From a virus: 20,461 nt of DNA. Each line of letters begins with the position of its first letter. Position 1 is the stretch's first letter. The stretch covers positions 1 through 20,461 of IMG/VR virus record IMGVR_UViG_3300047666_000274; one strand, given 5' to 3'. The notes below the pieces were generated by a model. That model did no database searches. It had not been told where the DNA came from and worked only from the letters and a program-made list of their open reading frames with translations. This document shows, piece after piece, positions 14,307 to 20,461 of the stretch. The translations under genes and the position numbers were made by a program.

Positions 14307-14766
14307 CTAGTCCTCCTTGAGTATTCACGCTAACTAGCTCTCCTAAAGAGAGTAACCACTCATCTATGCCAGCGAACTCTCCTAGACTATCTGCGATAGT
14401 AAATACAGAAGAATAGTCAACTGAAGGAACAGCAAGGATAGAAGCTTGGACAGTTCTTCTGAGACCAGTGGCATCTGTAAGCCTGACTGATCCAGGAACG
14501 AATTGAGCTTCGTATAGCTCAGCATCTCCTTGAATTGATATCAAGTTTACAGTAAAAGGAGAGCTCCCTTTAGAAATAGTAGTATGAAAAAATGTGGAGA
14601 ACTCTCTGTATTGGTCTAAAGTCATTACCCAAGTGACAGAGAACTCAGTCGGTTCAATTAACTGATCAGTTCTCAATCTAGGACTAATCCCATCGCTTGA
14701 TACAATTCCTGTTCCGAAAGTGACTCCGTAACCGTTAACGCTTGGTATGCGATCATAATGTTCCAT
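14299..14766 (-). CDS. Minor tail protein, paralogue 2 of a tandem pair
   Basis: A 155-residue protein whose first 112 residues repeat the gene just upstream: MEHYDxIP-V-GYG-TFGTG, QLIEPTEFSVTWVMT, then FVPGSVRLTDATGLRRTVQA. It has an extra C-terminal 40 residues (DYSSVFTIADSLGEFAGIDEW and on) missing from the first copy, beta/helix mixed and of unknown role. Located between tape measure and the hub, it is probably a tail-tip subunit. The gene starts two bases after the stop of paralogue 1, with no strong ribosome site, so it probably depends on coupling. Two blocks of its DNA are identical to the other copy. Confidence 0.7.
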   Translation of the reverse strand: MEHYDRIPSVNGYGVTFGTGIVSSDGISPRLRTDQLIEPTEFSVTWVMTLDQYREFSTFFHTTISKGSSPFTVNLISIQGDAELYEAQFVPGSVRLTDATGLRRTVQASILAVPSVDYSSVFTIADSLGEFAGIDEWLLSLGELVSVNTQGGLGV

Positions 14767-15019
14767 AATTAGGACACCACAGCAAGGATAGAAGCTTGGA
14801 CAGTTCTTCTGAGACCAGTGGCATCTGTAAGCCTGACTGATCCAGGAACGAATTGAGCGTTGTGTAGCTCAACATTACCTTCGACTGAAACCAAATTTAA
14901 GGTGAACGAAGAACTACCTTTAGAAATCTTTCTTTGAAAAAAGTAAGAAAACTCTATATACTGTGACACAGTCATAACCCAAGTGACAGAGAACTCAGTC
15001 GGTTCAATTAACTGATCAG
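14429..15019 (-). repeat. Duplicated gene segments with two blocks of exact DNA identity (offset 350 bp)
   Basis: Block A: 14429-14508 equals 14779-14858 over 80 of 80 bases. Block B: 14627-14669 equals 14977-15019 over 43 of 43. The 118 bases between the blocks keep register without gaps but differ at many sites. The blocks encode the FVPGSVRLTDATGLRRTVQASILAV end and the PTEFSVTWVM segment. Confidence 0.95.
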
Positions 15020-15122
15020 CTCTTAGTCTAGGAAGGCCACCGTCCGTATCTATTGACACTAGACCTGTTCCGAAGGTAGCTCCGTAGCCACTTACTTCTG
15101 GGATGAGATCGTAGTGTTCCAT
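14769..15122 (-). CDS. Minor tail protein, paralogue 1 of a tandem pair
   Basis: A 117-residue protein, the shorter copy of a tandem duplication. It aligns with its downstream neighbour along its full length, with short differences in the middle (VSQYIEFSYFFQRKISKGSSSFTLNLVSVEGNVELHNAQ). It is a beta-rich small domain placed right after the tape measure gene, where lambda has M and L, so a distal-tail or tip role is likely. The family name is not known to me. The start ATG overlaps the tape measure stop by one base (TAATG, 15120-15124). Confidence 0.72.
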   Translation of the reverse strand: MEHYDLIPEVSGYGATFGTGLVSIDTDGGLPRLRADQLIEPTEFSVTWVMTVSQYIEFSYFFQRKISKGSSSFTLNLVSVEGNVELHNAQFVPGSVRLTDATGLRRTVQASILAVVS

Positions 15123-18100
15123 TATCTTCTTCTTTCGGCAGTTGTGTTTTCGGAGAAAGCTGATGAGATTTGACTGTTAGAGTCAACTAGCTGACCAGCT
15201 ACAATTTCTGGAGTTCTCTCTGTTACTTTTTTCTCAGCTTCTTCTCCAGCTATAATCCTTATCTCACCTTCACTTATCTGCTCAACTTTAACATTTTGTC
15301 CTGTATAGTTATGAACAGATACTTTCATTCCACCGGAGGTCACATTTGGTTTATCGCTACTGGACCCAGAGGCGAAAGAAGGTAGAAGTCTGGATACATC
15401 CATACCTGAGTTTATAGCTTTTAGCAACGGAAGATTTTTAGAGGTTGCATCAGCGTTCACAACGAATTCTCTGTTAGAAAGCCAAGCTGGTATCTTATCT
15501 TCTTTCGGGCCTCCAGGTCCTGTGATTAATCCACCTTCTGCAAATCCTCCAGCAGCGGCAAGACCAGTGCTAAGAGCTACAGTTGAGGCGATTGCAGCAG
15601 CGGCGGGAGCAGCGTTTGTTCCCAGAGTCGCTAGAGAAGCTAGAGCAGCGGCAGGAGCCCAAGCAGCGGCAGTCGTGGCGGCAGTCGCTACAGAAGCAGC
15701 CGTTGCTGCGGCAGCAATTGTCTGCCCAAGAGCTGCGTTCAGCAATGCCTGAATCCCCATCTCTACTAATCCTGAGATCAATGAAGCCAGTGCATTCTGA
15801 GCCACACTTTTCAAAGCCTGACCGAGGTTCTCTGAGAAGACAATAGCTTTACCTACACTATCCGCGAATCCTGTTGTGAGGGAACCAAAGAAGTCAGAGA
15901 ATACTTCACCACTAGAAGCAGCAAATGTTCTCACTGCTTCTGTCATTTTTGATATACCCAAAAGGAAACCATCAGCGAAAGATCCATCTCCTGATTGTGT
16001 TACAGTTTCTAGGATAGTTTGATTCAAAGAGGCTAGAGAAACATTGAACGCATCTTGAGATATTCTTCCTGTATCAAGTACGAGATACAAAGCCTCTAGA
16101 CTTGTTGTGTAACTATCTAGTGGACCTTTGATTTCTTCGTATATGGAGGCAGACTCTTTCGCAACTTCAAGACTTCTCATAGTAGCAGAAGCTAAACTAA
16201 TCTCTTGTTCAGTCAAACTCCTTTTCAGTTCTTCTTCTATTTTCAAGATACCTTGAGCAATTTCTCTCTCTTGACTTGTTAATTTAAGAAGGTCGAGTTC
16301 TTTGTTCATTCCAGAGAGGATATTAGCAAAGTTTTTCTCTATTTCCCCGCCGCCTCCAGCATCTTTATCCGCAGCGTCTCTTCTCGCTCCAGCGAGTATA
16401 GTCTGATAGTTTCTTTCCGCTTCGGCTAGTTGATCAGTACTCGCTCCAGCAGCCATTAAAGCAGCTCTGTGAGTTTCATAGCCTTGAGTAGCTTGAGCTA
16501 AAGTTCTATCGAGACCTGTGAGACTAGCTAAATTAGCTTGGTTGCCATATCTGTCTACTTGATTGTTCAGCCTTTCTAAAGCGTTAGCAGCATCTTCAGC
16601 GTTATCCACAGCTACATCGTTTGTAAGTCTGCTGACTGTTGAGTTATACGCCGCTTCTGCTATGGCTAGATCTCCTAAGCTAGCTCCCGCACTGACCAAA
16701 GTAGATCTTAACGCTTCATATTTTTCAGTTTCCCGAGTTATGGCTTTATCTAAACCAGTTCTAGAGGCTACGTTTGCTTGAGAGACATATCTATCTAGTT
16801 CTGCGGTAGCATCACGAGTTGCTTCTGCTGAACCATCAATTTCACTAACAGCTTGGCGGTAAAGATCATTAAGATTAGCTTGACGATTTATTAGTTCATC
16901 AACTGAAATCCCATTGTTATTAAATTGAGAATCTAAATCAGCCATTCCAGATGCCAACTGAGCAGAAGCTTCTTGAAGACCTCCTGCTATCTTACTAGCA
17001 GCAAGCATAGATGGGATTTTACCAATGAAGAATTCTATCGCTCCAGCAGCGGCACCCGCAGAACTAGAGACAGCATCAAGACCTCCAGCCATTACTAGAA
17101 GAGCAGTCTCAGCTGCCGTTGCTGTTCCATTTAATTCTGCTATAACAGCATCTAAAATTTCAACTTGATCATTTGCTAAATCAACTGATTCTATAGAGTC
17201 TACTAATCCACGAACAAATTTTGTGAATCTAGTATTATCAACTTCTGAAGCAAGAGAAGCTATTCTATCACTAAATTGAAAAATATCTATGCTTCCAGCT
17301 TCTAACTCATCTCTAATAGTAACTAATTGATTTATGGCTCTACTAAAATCAAAATCTGCAGTTAGTATAGTTTTAGCATCAGTCCAAAGAGAGTTGTAAC
17401 CAATCAACTGATCAGAGACTGCTGCGAGGGCGTTTCTTTGGGCTTCCAGAGCTTCTACTCTTTGAAGTTGAAGTTGGGCTATAGAAATTCTGTCAAATGT
17501 GTCAGCTAGCTCAACCCCTTGATCTTTAGCATCAACCATCGCTGCTCCGACTTGTCTCATCAAATCAGAGGTTTTATCTACTACGACGTTGACTTCTGCA
17601 GAAGCGTCACGAAGATTTGAAAGAGCGAAAACCGCAGATGTAATTGCTATAGCGATAAGACCGATAGGACCCAAAGCTGCTATCAGCCCACCTATAGCTC
17701 TACCTAGACCAACAACCATTGCGGTTAAAGTTGGAAAAACCCTTGTAAGCGTTGCCGCAACAGTACCAGCCGCCGCTTGTGCCGCTGTTAGGCGCACGTT
17801 AGCCGCTGCCAATGCGTTGGTGGCCCCTGTTTGGGTTGTACGCACTGTGGCAAGCGTTCCAGTAAGTCCTATTTCTGCTTTTTCTACAATTGAAAGCTGT
17901 GCTGTCACTCTAGCAAGATTAGCTTTTGCTGCTGTCAGGTTAACGAACTGTCCAGTAGCCGCCGTCCGAGCTTTTCCGTTAGCTACTGTGAACTGAGTAT
18001 CTAGAACTGTCTGTTGAAGTTGAGTTTTTTGAACAGCTATGAGAGCCAAATTTTGACGAAGTTCTGTTTCTCTTAAAGCGATACCATATGTTCTAGGACC

Positions 18101-19063
18101 TATCCTACGGATCTCACTCGCTGCTCTCAATTGTTCAATTTCCAACATGCGAGTTGAAGCCACTGAGGCTGCTCTTATACCTACAATGTAAGCACTTATA
18201 GAGGCTAGAACTTTAGTCCCCAACATGCCCAAAAGAACAGCACCGACGACTCCAGCGACAACCGCTAATTCTGTGATATTGTCTGATATGAGTATTATAG
18301 ATTTAGCTACGTTCTCTGAAAGATTGACCGCATCATCTAAAGCATCTAAAAATTCAAGCCAGTTAGTCCCTGCAACAGACAATGCTTGACTGATAGTCGG
18401 AATCGTATTAGCGAACAGCGTGTCGATTTCTTTTTCAGCTTCACGGAATGCTTTGAGAATAGTCTCAGCTGAAATTTTACCTTCCTCACCAAGTATTCTC
18501 AACTCACCTCTAGTGACCCCAAGACTCTGAGAAATGATGTCGGCGACATACGGAAGTTGCTCAAGGACAGAACGAAGTTCGTCTCCTCTAAGAGTGTTGG
18601 AGGCCATACCCTGCCCAAGCTGAACAAGGGCAGCATGAGCTTCTCGGGCAGAAGCACCTGATATGATAGTTGCTTTACTGAGGCTTTCTGAAAATCTTAC
18701 AGTTTCAGCTTGAGAAATACCAAGCTCTCGCACAGAGAGTGCTGTTCTGCTATAAATTTCAGCGACAGCCTCAAAACCTGTACGGCTGTCTCGAGCTGTC
18801 TGAAACAGACGACGCTGAACTACATCTAGGTTAGATGCACTGGTTGCTGTCAAGCGAAGTCTGTTCTCGTATTCAGTTAGAGTATCAAGTTGACGTGTTA
18901 GTCCACGAAGGATCCCTGCTCCACCCAAGACAAACAGAGCACGTTGCATCAAGAAGATGCCGCGAGTAGCAGAGTTAGCCGCCAAGCCTATTTCATCGAT
19001 CCTGCGCTTGATTACTCTTGCGCCAGTTTCTCGAAATCTGATGTCTACATTTTCAGTAACCAT
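15122..19063 (-). CDS. Tail tape measure protein
   Basis: Sets tail length and fills the tail tube before DNA ejection. The 1313-residue protein has the tape-measure N-terminal domain: TEYENRLRLTATSASNLDVVQRRLFQTARDSRTGFEAVAEIYSRTA and GMASNTLRGDELRSVLEQLPYVADIISQ (about residues 65-185) are characteristic. Two hydrophobic parts follow, at about 258-300 and 443-490, then long helical and coiled parts, an 80-residue tandem repeat (from residue 756), a very Ala-rich segment (about 1105-1190), and the usual Gly-rich end with EGGLITGPGGPKEDKIPAWLSNREFVV. At 1.5 angstrom per residue, the length rule known for siphoviruses, the tail would be near 200 nm. The start overlaps the upstream stop (TAATG at 19061-19065). 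Confidence 0.96.
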   Translation of the reverse strand: MVTENVDIRFRETGARVIKRRIDEIGLAANSATRGIFLMQRALFVLGGAGILRGLTRQLDTLTEYENRLRLTATSASNLDVVQRRLFQTARDSRTGFEAVAEIYSRTALSVRELGISQAETVRFSESLSKATIISGASAREAHAALVQLGQGMASNTLRGDELRSVLEQLPYVADIISQSLGVTRGELRILGEEGKISAETILKAFREAEKEIDTLFANTIPTISQALSVAGTNWLEFLDALDDAVNLSENVAKSIILISDNITELAVVAGVVGAVLLGMLGTKVLASISAYIVGIRAASVASTRMLEIEQLRAASEIRRIGPRTYGIALRETELRQNLALIAVQKTQLQQTVLDTQFTVANGKARTAATGQFVNLTAAKANLARVTAQLSIVEKAEIGLTGTLATVRTTQTGATNALAAANVRLTAAQAAAGTVAATLTRVFPTLTAMVVGLGRAIGGLIAALGPIGLIAIAITSAVFALSNLRDASAEVNVVVDKTSDLMRQVGAAMVDAKDQGVELADTFDRISIAQLQLQRVEALEAQRNALAAVSDQLIGYNSLWTDAKTILTADFDFSRAINQLVTIRDELEAGSIDIFQFSDRIASLASEVDNTRFTKFVRGLVDSIESVDLANDQVEILDAVIAELNGTATAAETALLVMAGGLDAVSSSAGAAAGAIEFFIGKIPSMLAASKIAGGLQEASAQLASGMADLDSQFNNNGISVDELINRQANLNDLYRQAVSEIDGSAEATRDATAELDRYVSQANVASRTGLDKAITRETEKYEALRSTLVSAGASLGDLAIAEAAYNSTVSRLTNDVAVDNAEDAANALERLNNQVDRYGNQANLASLTGLDRTLAQATQGYETHRAALMAAGASTDQLAEAERNYQTILAGARRDAADKDAGGGGEIEKNFANILSGMNKELDLLKLTSQEREIAQGILKIEEELKRSLTEQEISLASATMRSLEVAKESASIYEEIKGPLDSYTTSLEALYLVLDTGRISQDAFNVSLASLNQTILETVTQSGDGSFADGFLLGISKMTEAVRTFAASSGEVFSDFFGSLTTGFADSVGKAIVFSENLGQALKSVAQNALASLISGLVEMGIQALLNAALGQTIAAAATAASVATAATTAAAWAPAAALASLATLGTNAAPAAAAIASTVALSTGLAAAGGFAEGGLITGPGGPKEDKIPAWLSNREFVVNADATSKNLPLLKAINSGMDVSRLLPSFASGSSSDKPNVTSGGMKVSVHNYTGQNVKVEQISEGEIRIIAGEEAEKKVTERTPEIVAGQLVDSNSQISSAFSENTTAERRR
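16380..16798 (-). repeat. 80-residue tandem repeat inside the tape measure
   Basis: Repeat 1 begins at 16798 (LDRYVSQANVASRTGLDKAI, residue 756) and repeat 2 at 16558 (VDRYGNQANLASLTGLDRTL, residue 836), an exact 240-bp spacing. Both continue with E/G-KYEALRSTLVSAGAS- and GYETHRAALMAAGAS-type sequence and an AEAAYNST/AERNYQTI stretch. This is a protein-level duplication, diverged at DNA level, of the kind that changes tail length. Confidence 0.8.
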
Positions 19064-19515
19064 TAGCGTTCAAACACCCTAAATCCAGCGAGTTCAGCTT
19101 TAGCTTCCAGTAGAGCAGTCTCAATGAAACCAGCAGGAGCTTGTTTAGATGAACCAGAGTTTAATTTCTCTATATAAGAAGCAGCGTTGCTGATATAAAT
19201 TGAAGTCTCTAAGCCTCTTGTAGAAGATCGTAACGAGTTTATGCGAGCTCGTCCAGCGTTGATAGCCGCAGAAGCATTTGCGTTCTCACCAATACCAAGG
19301 TTCTTTCCTGGAGCATAGGCACCGATCACAGCTCGAGTAGGTGCTCCGATACCAACACGCCAGTTAGAACGAGCGACACCTTTATCAGCAGGTGTGTTCC
19401 GAACAAGACTCTTCAGAGAACGCACCGCGACAGCTTTAACAACGCGAGAAGCGGAGTTCTCAACTTGAGAACCCCGCCGCCTGATGTTTCTAGAGAATTG
19501 AGCCAGAGTAGCCAT
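19063..19515 (-). CDS. HK97 gp10-like tail completion/minor tail protein
   Basis: A 150-residue protein with the gp10-like pattern: a basic helical N-terminus, TPADKGVARSNWRVGIGAPT (the TPVDTG-R-NW type motif, about 41-60), then a variable loop, ISNAASYIEKLNSGSSKQAPAGFIETAL (about 108-135; the NN-Y---LE-GSS-QAP-G motif of this family). Members join at the head-tail interface or complete the tail end, like lambda gpZ. Here it sits between the frameshift chaperone and the tape measure rather than ahead of the major tail protein, so its position differs from lambda. The ATG (19513-19515) is directly preceded by the TGA of the frameshifted chaperone ORF, and GGGAAG lies 9 nt upstream; its stop overlaps the tape measure start. 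Confidence 0.82.
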   Translation of the reverse strand: MATLAQFSRNIRRRGSQVENSASRVVKAVAVRSLKSLVRNTPADKGVARSNWRVGIGAPTRAVIGAYAPGKNLGIGENANASAAINAGRARINSLRSSTRGLETSIYISNAASYIEKLNSGSSKQAPAGFIETALLEAKAELAGFRVFER

Positions 19516-20264
19516 TCACGTTTTCTTCCCAATTTGCTTAAGATAAGCTAAGTCCATATCTTTCAAATGTATGTGCATCGCCCCTATCTGTTCTTCGTCA
19601 CACCCACTTTTTTCGCAGTACTCTTGAATCGTTGTCCACCATATTGGTCCAGCGCTCATACCCATTTGTCTAGAGGCGATAAGATCATGAAACCCTATAT
19701 AGTATAACTCAAGGCCAGGAAGAAGACTAGGGGCGTTGGCTATCTTTTCTGGTAGATCCCAACCCGCCCTAGTGCATTGCTCAATAATCGCTTGTTCAGA
19801 AGGTCCCTGTGTTAATTGATAACACAGGAACTCTACGAGTTTTTTGTATCATTCTCCAACTCTGCCTTGCGGTAGTTGGCAAGAGAAGCAGCTTGTTCTT
19901 GAATATCCGTGAACATTCGTGGAAGAGCTGACAGAGCTTGTTCAACGTTAGCAGAGTTGAAAGGAAGGATCTTCCCGTCTGGGCCTTCAATACCAGATTT
20001 CATCTCTTTACCCTGCATAGTTTCCCAAGCGAGAATAACGGTCTTGGCGTAGATGTCAGCCATGAGTGCTTGAGAACGATCGTTGCTCAGAGCTCCAGAT
20101 TCAAGAGCGCGGCGAACAGGCTTGAGCTTCTTCTCAGCGTACTTGACATAATTCTTGTTACCCTGCCCAGCAGAGGCAAGAAGAACACGGAAATCCCCGT
20201 AATCAATCCAAACGCCTTTAGATTCAAGTTCCGGATCGGTCTCAAAAGTGTCGTACATTCCCAT
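19516..20264 (-). CDS. Frameshifted tail assembly chaperone, gpGT-like fusion
   Basis: Product of a -1 ribosomal slip at 19839-19845. The 0-frame chaperone is read to its last Lys, then reading shifts and runs through 107 more codons (19839 down to 19519) before TGA at 19516-19518, giving about 249 residues. The extension has no start codon near its beginning; the same frame is closed by a TGA just upstream of the slippery site. It contains SRQMGMSAGPIWWTTIQEY (about extension residues 57-74), a pattern seen in T-domains of tail assembly chaperones, which recruit tail tube subunits to the tape measure while the G part coats the tape measure. The low-abundance fusion and the abundant short form must be made in a set ratio. 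Confidence 0.85.
19803..19845 (-). promoter_or_regulatory. Programmed -1 frameshift signal
   Basis: Minus strand: slippery heptamer A AAA AAC (19839-19845) in the correct 0-frame phase (ACA AAA AAC TCG TAG), a 7-nt spacer (19832-19838) containing the 0-frame TAG, then an 11-bp stem GTTCCTGTGTT (19821-19831) / AACACAGGGAC (19803-19813) with one G-U pair and a 7-nt loop. All three elements have standard sequence and spacing. Confidence 0.92.
19833..20264 (-). CDS. Tail assembly chaperone, gpG-like short form
   Basis: A 143-residue soluble protein that binds the tape measure during tail assembly and is absent from the finished virion. It starts MGMYDTFETDPELESKGVWIDYGDFRV, a pattern found in many phage genes before the tape measure, and has a helical second half (KPVRRALESGALSNDRSQALMADIYAKTVILAW). 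The start is ATG 20262-20264 with AAGGA 9 nt upstream; a longer frame to 20303 lacks a ribosome site. The last codons AAA AAC TCG TAG include the slippery site. Identification rests on position, the frameshift signal and general sequence pattern together. Confidence 0.88.
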   Translation of the reverse strand: MGMYDTFETDPELESKGVWIDYGDFRVLLASAGQGNKNYVKYAEKKLKPVRRALESGALSNDRSQALMADIYAKTVILAWETMQGKEMKSGIEGPDGKILPFNSANVEQALSALPRMFTDIQEQAASLANYRKAELENDTKNS

Positions 20265-20289
20265 CTTATATTTTCCTTCTTGGGTTATT

Positions 20290-20318
20290 GAGGATGCCTC
20301 CATCGCGAAGACACCCTC
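20290..20318 (-). other. Weak hairpin in the gap before the chaperone gene
   Basis: GAGGATG (20290-20296) can pair with CACCCTC (20312-20318), seven pairs including one G-U on the minus-strand RNA, with a 15-nt loop. No T-run follows. It lies in the 63-base gap between the partial upstream gene and the chaperone and may set the ratio of their expression, or be incidental. Confidence 0.3.
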
Positions 20319-20327
20319 TTGAGTTTA

Positions 20328-20461
20328 TTAAGCCGCTGTTGGAAGATAGTTAAAGTAAGTGACCAACAACGTGTGATTGAGATTTGCATCAATGTCTTCA
20401 CCAGATGCAGCCTCGGTTGACAAAGGCAAGGTAATAGGTTGATCAATTTCAACCGAGAGTC
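20328..20461 (-). CDS. C-terminal end of a tail protein, probably the major tail protein (partial)
   Basis: The window cuts this gene: 43 C-terminal residues remain, reading SVEIDQPITLPLSTEAAS, GEDIDANLNHTLLVTYF, NYLPTAA and then TAA at 20328-20330. The piece is beta-strand-like and soluble. The gene just before the G/GT chaperone is the major tail tube protein in lambda and many relatives, so that is the likely identity, but 43 residues are too few to confirm it. A second TAA-like triplet follows directly after the stop (TAATAA). Confidence 0.6.
   Translation of the reverse strand, partial: LSVEIDQPITLPLSTEAASGEDIDANLNHTLLVTYFNYLPTAA

Noticed and set aside
15522-15846. Low-complexity Ala/Gln-rich plus-strand ORFs opposite the tape measure
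   Set aside because: They arise from the Ala-rich GC-rich codons of the tape measure read on the other strand.
19796-19990. 64-codon minus-strand ORF overlapping the chaperone end
   Set aside because: It is in the third frame, neither the 0 nor the -1 frame, has no ribosome site, and the region is explained by the frameshift.

Overview
The window is 20.5 kb of a tailed double-stranded DNA phage or prophage. Every supported gene lies on the minus strand, so transcription runs from high to low coordinates. The genes are tightly packed, with many 1 to 4 base stop/start overlaps. The tail genes follow the order of a long, non-contractile (siphovirus-type) tail: end of a probable major tail protein, tail assembly chaperone with a -1 frameshift, gp10-like protein, 1313-residue tape measure, minor tail proteins, NlpC/P60 peptidase, J-like tip protein and fibre. 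An overlapping inner/outer spanin pair shows that the host is Gram-negative. The host genus cannot be read from the sequence. No capsid, terminase or integrase gene is in the window.

Tail module (20461 down to 9919): the chaperone gene (19833-20264) ends in an A AAA AAC slippery site, a 7-nt spacer and an 11-bp stem. A -1 slip there extends it through a 107-codon ORF that has no start of its own (19516-19839). Next come a gp10-like tail completion protein, the tape measure (15122-19063), two tandem paralogous minor tail proteins with patches of 100% DNA identity, a third minor tail protein, an NlpC/P60 protein, the J-like hub/tip protein and a fibre-like protein.

Lysis region (9922 down to 7813): a putative beta-barrel protein, a two-TM holin candidate, a hairpin terminator (9229-9272), nested i-spanin and o-spanin genes, a small one-TM protein, and an M15-type peptidase endolysin. 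The 318-bp gap at 7495-7812 is the only long non-coding stretch. It carries seven copies of a 9-bp repeat, an AT-rich tract and a promoter-like element, and is the best candidate for a replication origin or a dense operator.

Replication and nucleotide module (7494 down to 1): an SNF2-type helicase, two conserved-looking unknown proteins, an SSB-like protein with an acidic DDDMPF tail, a Dda/RecD2-like SF1 helicase, a class II (adenosylcobalamin-dependent) ribonucleotide reductase, and an Ala/Lys-rich unknown protein.

Three non-coding sites (near 7548, 5683 and 10908) share ATGTTGTC followed at fixed spacing by TAnnnT just upstream of gene starts. They look like a promoter family of this phage. 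I saw no tRNA, rRNA, CRISPR array or insertion sequence. I did not find a wholly new multi-gene system. The most distinctive items are the two possible frameshift sites, the promoter family, the repeat cluster and the gene-converted minor tail pair.
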